Positions 59,303 through 64,000 of a DNA stretch of 64,000 nucleotides are shown one piece after another. A program made the position numbers and the translations under genes. Source of the DNA: Paracoccus onubensis (lineage in GTDB: Bacteria > Pseudomonadota > Alphaproteobacteria > Rhodobacterales > Rhodobacteraceae); contig NZ_QZCG01000018.1 of the NCBI RefSeq assembly GCF_003591515.1, forward strand, positions 1 to 64,000. The letters run 5' to 3'. The first letter of the stretch is position 1. Each line of letters begins with the position of its first letter. The notes beneath the pieces were generated by a model, which saw only the letters and a program-made list of their open reading frames with translations, was not told the DNA's origin and ran no database searches.

Positions 59303-60115
59303 TCAGTCATGCGCCACCCCCAGATAGGCATCGATAACCTCTTGATTGTTCCGAACCTCATCGGGAGAGCCGTCGCCTATCTTGCGACCGTAATCCATCA
59401 CCACTACCCGGTCCGAAAGATCCATGACGACACCCATGTCATGTTCGATCAGCGCGATGGTGGTCCCGAACTCGTCATTCACATCGAGGACGAAGCGCGA
59501 CATGTCTTCCTTTTCCTCGACATTCATTCCCGCCATCGGTTCGTCCAGCAATAAAAGCTGCGGCTCTGCTGCCAGGGCGCGGGCCAGTTCGACCCGCTTC
59601 TTCAGCCCGTAGGGCAACCGTCCGACCGGCGTCTTGCGGATATTCTGGATTTCCAGAAAGTCGATGATCCGCTCGACCTGCGCGCGATTCTCGATCTCCT
59701 CGCGCTCCGCGGGCCCCCACCACAGCGCCTGCGACAGAAATCCCGCCTTCATCCGGTGCAGGCGTCCTGTCATGATATTATCCAGCACGCTCATCCCGTC
59801 GAACAGGGCGATATTCTGGAAGGTCCGGGCAATGCCCAGCCGGGCCACCTCATAGGGTTTGACCGGCCCGCGCCGCTCGCCCCGAAACCAGACCTCGCCC
59901 TCCTGAGGAACATAGAAACCCGAAATCACGTTGAGCATCGAGGATTTTCCGGCGCCATTCGGCCCGATGATCGCGCGGATCTCGCCCTCGCGAATGTCAA
60001 AGCTGATATTCTTGATCGCCTCGACACCGCCGAAACGCAGCGTGATGTTCCTCAGCTCCATCAAGGTGCCGCCTAGTTGACGGTCGGCTATGGCGATATC
60101 CGTCTGCGTATTCAT
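59303..60115 (-). CDS. livG: Liv-type ABC importer, ATPase LivG
   Basis: A 270-residue ATPase: Walker A GPNGAGKSS, LPYGLKKRVELARALAAEPQLLLLDEPMAGMN (LivG-type signature and Walker B) and ALIEHDMGVVMDLSDRVVVMDYG. Its ATG overlaps the ligase stop by four bases, tying transport to the ligase. Confidence 0.93.
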   Translation of the reverse strand: MNTQTDIAIADRQLGGTLMELRNITLRFGGVEAIKNISFDIREGEIRAIIGPNGAGKSSMLNVISGFYVPQEGEVWFRGERRGPVKPYEVARLGIARTFQNIALFDGMSVLDNIMTGRLHRMKAGFLSQALWWGPAEREEIENRAQVERIIDFLEIQNIRKTPVGRLPYGLKKRVELARALAAEPQLLLLDEPMAGMNVEEKEDMSRFVLDVNDEFGTTIALIEHDMGVVMDLSDRVVVMDYGRKIGDGSPDEVRNNQEVIDAYLGVAHD

Positions 60116-62088
60116 TGCGCCGCCACCTTCTGCTGCACCGCACCGCCGAAGACCTGCACATCCTCGATTCTTAGCGTTGCCTTTATCTTGCCCTTGCGGC
60201 CGTCCTCATAAGTCACTTCGGTTTCGGTATAGATACTGTCCGAACCATCATAGAGAGCCCCGACCAGATCGGCGAATTTCTCGCTGATGACGGCGCGGCG
60301 CACCTTGCGGGTGCGCGTCATTTCGCCATCATCGGGATCGAGTTCCTTGTGCAGCACAAGAAAGCGGTGAATCTGGCAATTGGACAGCATCTCATCTTCA
60401 GCCACCGAGGCATTCACCTCTTCGACATGGGTCCTGATGGCCGCATAGATCTGCGGATGCGCGGCCAGTTCCTGATAGGAGGCATAGGCGATATTGTTCC
60501 GCTCGGCCCAATTGCCGACAGCGTTCAGATCGATGTTGATCATCACCGTGCAATAGTCGCGATTATTCCCAAGCACGACTGCCTCAAGAATATTTGGAAA
60601 GAATTTTAGTTTGTTTTCAACGTATTTCGGCGCAAACATACTGCCGTCGGCCATCTTGCCCACATCCTTGGCCCGGTCGATGATGCGCAGATGCCCGGTC
60701 GATTCCTCGAAAAAGCCTGCATCGCCCGTCGCGACCCATCCGTCAGGATCCTTGGTCGAGGCGGTGCTGTCCGGGTTCTTGTAATATTCAACGAAAGTGC
60801 CGGGGCTGCGATAGAAGACCTCGCCATTCTCGGCAATCTTCACCTCGACCTCCGGAGACGGCACACCGACCGTATCGGAACGTACCTGGCCGTCCGGCTG
60901 CTGGGTTATGAACACCGAGGCCTCGGTCTGGCCGTATAGCTGTTTCAGATTGATACCCAGACTGCGGTAGAAATCGAAAATCTCGGGGCCGATCGCCTCG
61001 CCGGCGGTGTATCCAACCCTGATACGGCTGTAGCCCAGCGTATTTTTCAGCGGGCCGTAAACCAGCAGCTTGCCCAGCCCATATGCCAACCGATCCGTGA
61101 ACCCGACGGTTTCCCCGTCCAGAAGCGCCGGTCCAACGCGCCGTGCGATCTTCATGAACCGGTCGAACAGCCATTTCTTGACCCGCCCGGCATCCTCCAT
61201 CCGGATCATCACCGAGGTCAGTTGCCCTTCGAAGACCCGTGGCGGCGCAAAGAAATAAGTCGGGCCGATTTCGCGTGTATCCGTCGCCATCGTATGCGCG
61301 CTTTCGGGGCAATTGACGGTAAAGCCCGCCCAAAGCGCCTGCCCCATCGAAAAGATGAAATCGCCTACCCATGCCATCGGCAGATAGGCGACGATTTCCT
61401 CGCGCATGGTCAGGCGGTCGAAATCGCAGGTATTCTTCGCCGTCTCGATGATATTGCGGTTGGACAGCACCACGCCTTTGGGCTTGCCCGTCGTGCCCGA
61501 CGTATACAGCATCACGCAGATGCTGCTCTCATCCAGTGCAGCAATACGCGCGTCCAGTTCAAGCCCCAGCCGGGGTTCCGCCGCCCGACCCTGATCCTGT
61601 GTATCGGCAATGGAATTCATACGGGAATGGTCGTATTTCCGCATCCCGCGCTTGTCGTTATAAAGGATCCGCTGGATCCCCTTGACGGATTCTTCGACCT
61701 CCAGAACCTTGTCCACCTGCTCCTGATCGCCGCAGATCACGAAGCGCGCGCCGCAATGTTCCAGCACATAGGCCATCTCTTCCGCCACCGCGTCCTGATA
61801 AAGCGGCACCGGAATCGCCCCGCACATCTGAGCAGCGATCATGCTCCAGTAATGCGCGGGACGATTCCGGCCGATGACAGCCACGTAATCGCCCTGTCTG
61901 AGACCGAGAACCAGCATCCCGAGTGCAAGCGCCCTGATTTCTTCGGCCGCCTCGGCCCAGGTCCAGCTTTGCCAGATGCCGAATTCTTTTTCCCGATAGG
62001 CGGGTCTGTCGCCAAAGAGGGCCACATTCCGCGCCAGAAGTGCAGGAATCGAATGCAACGCGCCCGCAGGCGTCTGCTGGTCCGTCAT
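60112..62088 (-). CDS. AMP-dependent long-chain-type acyl-CoA ligase
   Basis: A 658-residue adenylate-forming ligase of the FadD/FAA1 type. AMP-binding motif LYTSGTTGKPKGVVLSNRN, A-motif region YGQTEASVF, and C-terminal GWVATGDAGFFEESTGHLRIIDRAKDVGKMADGSMF are clear. ATG 62088 with GGAGG upstream is used; six codons earlier an alternative ATG lacks a ribosome site. First gene of the transport operon. Substrate chain is not predictable from motif alone. Confidence 0.9.
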   Translation of the reverse strand: MTDQQTPAGALHSIPALLARNVALFGDRPAYREKEFGIWQSWTWAEAAEEIRALALGMLVLGLRQGDYVAVIGRNRPAHYWSMIAAQMCGAIPVPLYQDAVAEEMAYVLEHCGARFVICGDQEQVDKVLEVEESVKGIQRILYNDKRGMRKYDHSRMNSIADTQDQGRAAEPRLGLELDARIAALDESSICVMLYTSGTTGKPKGVVLSNRNIIETAKNTCDFDRLTMREEIVAYLPMAWVGDFIFSMGQALWAGFTVNCPESAHTMATDTREIGPTYFFAPPRVFEGQLTSVMIRMEDAGRVKKWLFDRFMKIARRVGPALLDGETVGFTDRLAYGLGKLLVYGPLKNTLGYSRIRVGYTAGEAIGPEIFDFYRSLGINLKQLYGQTEASVFITQQPDGQVRSDTVGVPSPEVEVKIAENGEVFYRSPGTFVEYYKNPDSTASTKDPDGWVATGDAGFFEESTGHLRIIDRAKDVGKMADGSMFAPKYVENKLKFFPNILEAVVLGNNRDYCTVMINIDLNAVGNWAERNNIAYASYQELAAHPQIYAAIRTHVEEVNASVAEDEMLSNCQIHRFLVLHKELDPDDGEMTRTRKVRRAVISEKFADLVGALYDGSDSIYTETEVTYEDGRKGKIKATLRIEDVQVFGGAVQQKVAAQ

Positions 62089-62103
62089 GTCTCCTCCCTG
62101 TCG

Positions 62104-62120
62104 CATGCGTTTACCGCATG
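62104..62120. promoter_or_regulatory. Inverted repeat CATGCG-N5-CGCATG upstream of ligase operon
   Basis: Perfect 6-bp arms 16 bp before the ligase ATG. The nonamer TTTACCGCA occurs inside it (62110-62118) and again at 62171-62179. A plausible regulator site in the ligase-kinase divergent region (62089-62280). Confidence 0.45.
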
Positions 62121-62280
62121 TCTGCCGAAGCGCCTCCCACCCCGGTTGACGATCACATTTGCCAGCAATCTTTACCGCAGTTTTGCGCGAATCCTACGAA
62201 TTGTTACGCCGCTTCGATTGAAACATTTCCATTTGAACCTGAACCGGTGCTAATCAGGTCCGCGGAGGACAGAAACACGA

Positions 62281-64000
62281 ATGACGCCAACTGAGATGCG
62301 CGATGATCTGACCCGCTCGGGCCTGAACCTCATAGGTCAGGCATTGTCGATCTTCGACGCCGATCTGCGTCTGGCGGTGGCGAACCGGCAATATCAAAGC
62401 ATGTTCGACTTGCCCGATGAACTCGTGAAGCCCGGCACCAGCTTCGAGGACACCATCCGCCACATGGTCAATCGCGGTGATTATGGTCCCCAGGACGACC
62501 CCAGGGCGGCCGTCGCCTCACGCGTGGAACAGGCCCGCGCGTTCGAGCCGCATTACTTCGAGCGTCAACGCGCCAATGGCCGCTGGATCGCGGTCGAGGG
62601 CGCGCCCCTGTCGCAAGGCGGCTGGGTCACCGTCTATACCGACATCACCCACAGCAAAAAGCAGGAATCCCTGCTGCGCGCCCGGTCCGAGGAATTGTCC
62701 GAGCAATTGCTGGATCATACCGAACGGCTTGCCAGCGCCAATCGCGAGCTGGCCGCCGCCAATGCCGCCCTGCAGGAAGCGCAGCGGGTCCTGACGCAGA
62801 TCGAAGCCCGTACCCGGCAAGTGACCGAGATGGTGCCAGCGCATATCGCGCATCTGGATACCGCTTATCGCTATACATTCTCGAACCACCAGCAACCGAC
62901 GGTCTTTCCCGGCAGTACCGGCAAGGTGATCGGAAATACGGTTGCCGAGGCACTGGGGGCCGAGACTTTCGCAACCCTGCAACCGTGGATCGATCGCGCG
63001 CTGGCCGGAGAGTCCCAGGTCTTCGAAATGACCCACAGACCGTCGGGACATCGTGTCCGCATCGCGCTTACGCCTGATCGTCTGGGACAAGGGGTCTATG
63101 TCCTGTCGACCGATGTCAGTGCCGAAGTGCAGGCCCGGGAAGCACTGACGCATGCCAGCAAGCGCAGCCTTGCCGCCGGGCTGACCTCGGGAATGGCCCA
63201 TGATTTCGGCAACCTTCTGACGATTATCCTTGGTCTTCAGGGACGACTTGCCTCGATGGCCTTGCCCGCAGAGGCAGCCGAAGACGTGAAGGCGACATTG
63301 GCCGCGGCCCGCCGCGGCGCCTCGCTTCTGGATCGGCTTGCCAAGATCAGCGGTCCTCGCAAAACCGCGTTGCAACCCGTGGAATTGCGGCCACTTCTGA
63401 ACGAGATGGTGACACTCGCCCGCCCGTCGCTTCATGAGGGGGTGACACTTGGCTTGACCGCCAGGTTGCCGGATGCGCCGCTGCTTCTTGATCCTGATGC
63501 CTTGCAGGATTCGCTTTTGAACCTGATCCTCAACGCGAATGCCGCGCTTGATGGGCCGGGACAAATCGATCTGATCGCACAGATCGGTGGCGACTGGATC
63601 GAAATCGCCGTCGCCGATACCGGTCCCGGCTTCTCGAACGAAGCGCTTACACGTGCAACCGAGCCTTTTTTCAGCACCAAGAAGGAACAGGGTTCGGGGC
63701 TTGGTCTGTCCATGGTCTATGATCAGACCAAGCTGGTCGACGGGGTCATGCGGCTGGAAAATACCGCCACAGGCGCGCGGGTCAGCCTGCGCCTGCCATA
63801 CCGTCCGGTCACGCCGCAGATGATCCTGCTGGTCGAGGATGACGACACGATCCGCGCCGATATCCGGAGCCAGCTGACCAATCTGGGGCATTCCGTCATC
63901 GAGGCAGGCAGCCTGACGGAAGCCCGCAGGATGACCGATCTGCCGGGATTGACGATGATCCTGTCGGATATCCATCTGGGCGACGGGCTTGGGCTTGATC
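62281..64000 (+). CDS. PAS-domain hybrid sensor histidine kinase (3' end outside window)
   Basis: Open from ATG 62281 to the right edge (573 codons), without a stop. It lacks membrane segments. Order: N-terminal PAS-like domain (GLNLIGQALSIFDADLRLAVANRQY), a coiled coil (ARSEELSEQLLDHTERLASANREL), a second PAS-like region, then a kinase with H-box SGMAHDFGNLLTIILG, N-box LLNLILNANAALD, G boxes VADTGPGFSN and GSGLGLSMVYD, and a receiver domain starting MILLVEDDDTIRADI with phospho-acceptor Asp in LSDIHLGDG. The ribosome site GGAGG is 12 bases from ATG, rather far. Such cytosolic PAS kinases sit next to ligase/Liv operons in other alphaproteobacteria; control of that operon is inference. Confidence 0.9.
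   Translation, partial: MTPTEMRDDLTRSGLNLIGQALSIFDADLRLAVANRQYQSMFDLPDELVKPGTSFEDTIRHMVNRGDYGPQDDPRAAVASRVEQARAFEPHYFERQRANGRWIAVEGAPLSQGGWVTVYTDITHSKKQESLLRARSEELSEQLLDHTERLASANRELAAANAALQEAQRVLTQIEARTRQVTEMVPAHIAHLDTAYRYTFSNHQQPTVFPGSTGKVIGNTVAEALGAETFATLQPWIDRALAGESQVFEMTHRPSGHRVRIALTPDRLGQGVYVLSTDVSAEVQAREALTHASKRSLAAGLTSGMAHDFGNLLTIILGLQGRLASMALPAEAAEDVKATLAAARRGASLLDRLAKISGPRKTALQPVELRPLLNEMVTLARPSLHEGVTLGLTARLPDAPLLLDPDALQDSLLNLILNANAALDGPGQIDLIAQIGGDWIEIAVADTGPGFSNEALTRATEPFFSTKKEQGSGLGLSMVYDQTKLVDGVMRLENTATGARVSLRLPYRPVTPQMILLVEDDDTIRADIRSQLTNLGHSVIEAGSLTEARRMTDLPGLTMILSDIHLGDGLGLD

Noticed and set aside
54719..59554. 965- and 561-codon plus-strand open frames opposite the Liv operon
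   Set aside because: Shadows caused by the codon bias of the Liv genes; sequences look random and lack starts with ribosome sites.
1..64000. CRISPR array, prophage, insertion sequence, toxin-antitoxin or defence system
   Set aside because: No regularly spaced repeats, Cas, transposase, integrase, restriction or toxin-like genes were recognised on either strand.

Overview
The window looks like a chromosomal segment of an alphaproteobacterium of the Rhodobacterales, most likely Paracoccus or a close relative. Supporting this are the high G+C codon use, the alphaproteobacterial-type LexA box (GTTC-N7-GTTC) ahead of uvrA, the lpx/fabZ gene order, a roseobacter-style motB-flgE-flgK-flgL-flgI block, and a complete beta-hydroxyaspartate cycle locus (bhcABCD plus divergent bhcR), a pathway described in Paracoccus denitrificans. 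I see no rRNA, prophage, insertion sequence or CRISPR array. Both window edges cut genes: typA at the left, a hybrid sensor kinase at the right.

Layout. 1-5 kb: end of typA, then ahcY-metK (SAM cycle) and ispG. 5-5.5 kb: a 24-residue membrane peptide gene and tRNA-Gly(GCC). 5.5-13.3 kb, all minus strand: uvrA with an SOS box, aroA, and fabZ-lpxA-lpxI-lpxB (lipid A). 13.4-20.1 kb, minus: a tightly overlapping four-gene operon of MoxR ATPase, DUF58, BatA/DUF4159 and a VWA/amidotransferase-like membrane protein, function unknown. 20.2-21.7 kb, plus: DUF1285 protein, a hydroxypyruvate-isomerase-like protein and a second copy of the tiny membrane peptide. 21.9-25.3 kb, minus: M32 carboxypeptidase, heme A synthase, TrmJ-like methyltransferase. 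25.4-30.1 kb, plus: a ThiE-like protein and an Fbp-type ABC importer.

30.2-38.3 kb is the most distinctive part: bhcA-B-C-D on the minus strand with overlapping or closely spaced genes, followed in the same direction by a purine (NCS2) permease and an 8-oxoguanine-deaminase-like enzyme, with the IclR-type bhcR divergent across a 185-bp gap full of palindromes. The cycle turns two glyoxylate into oxaloacetate, and purine breakdown can itself yield glyoxylate, so the neighbourhood may form one glyoxylate-assimilation unit (inference).

38.4-45.4 kb: a Yej-type peptide/microcin C ABC importer whose last gene overlaps a GT4 glycosyltransferase. 45.5-47.8 kb: DoxX, an acidic zinc-ribbon protein, a YgjP-like metalloprotease and a GntR regulator. 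47.8-53.6 kb: five flagellar genes without the rest of a flagellar cluster next to them; flgK-flgL are strikingly AT-rich. 53.7-62.1 kb: a seven-gene minus-strand operon, AMP-dependent ligase, LivG, LivH, LivM, binding protein, LivF, PaaK-like ligase, that looks like an import-and-CoA-activation system for an organic acid. A PAS/hybrid histidine kinase starts divergently from it and runs off the right end.
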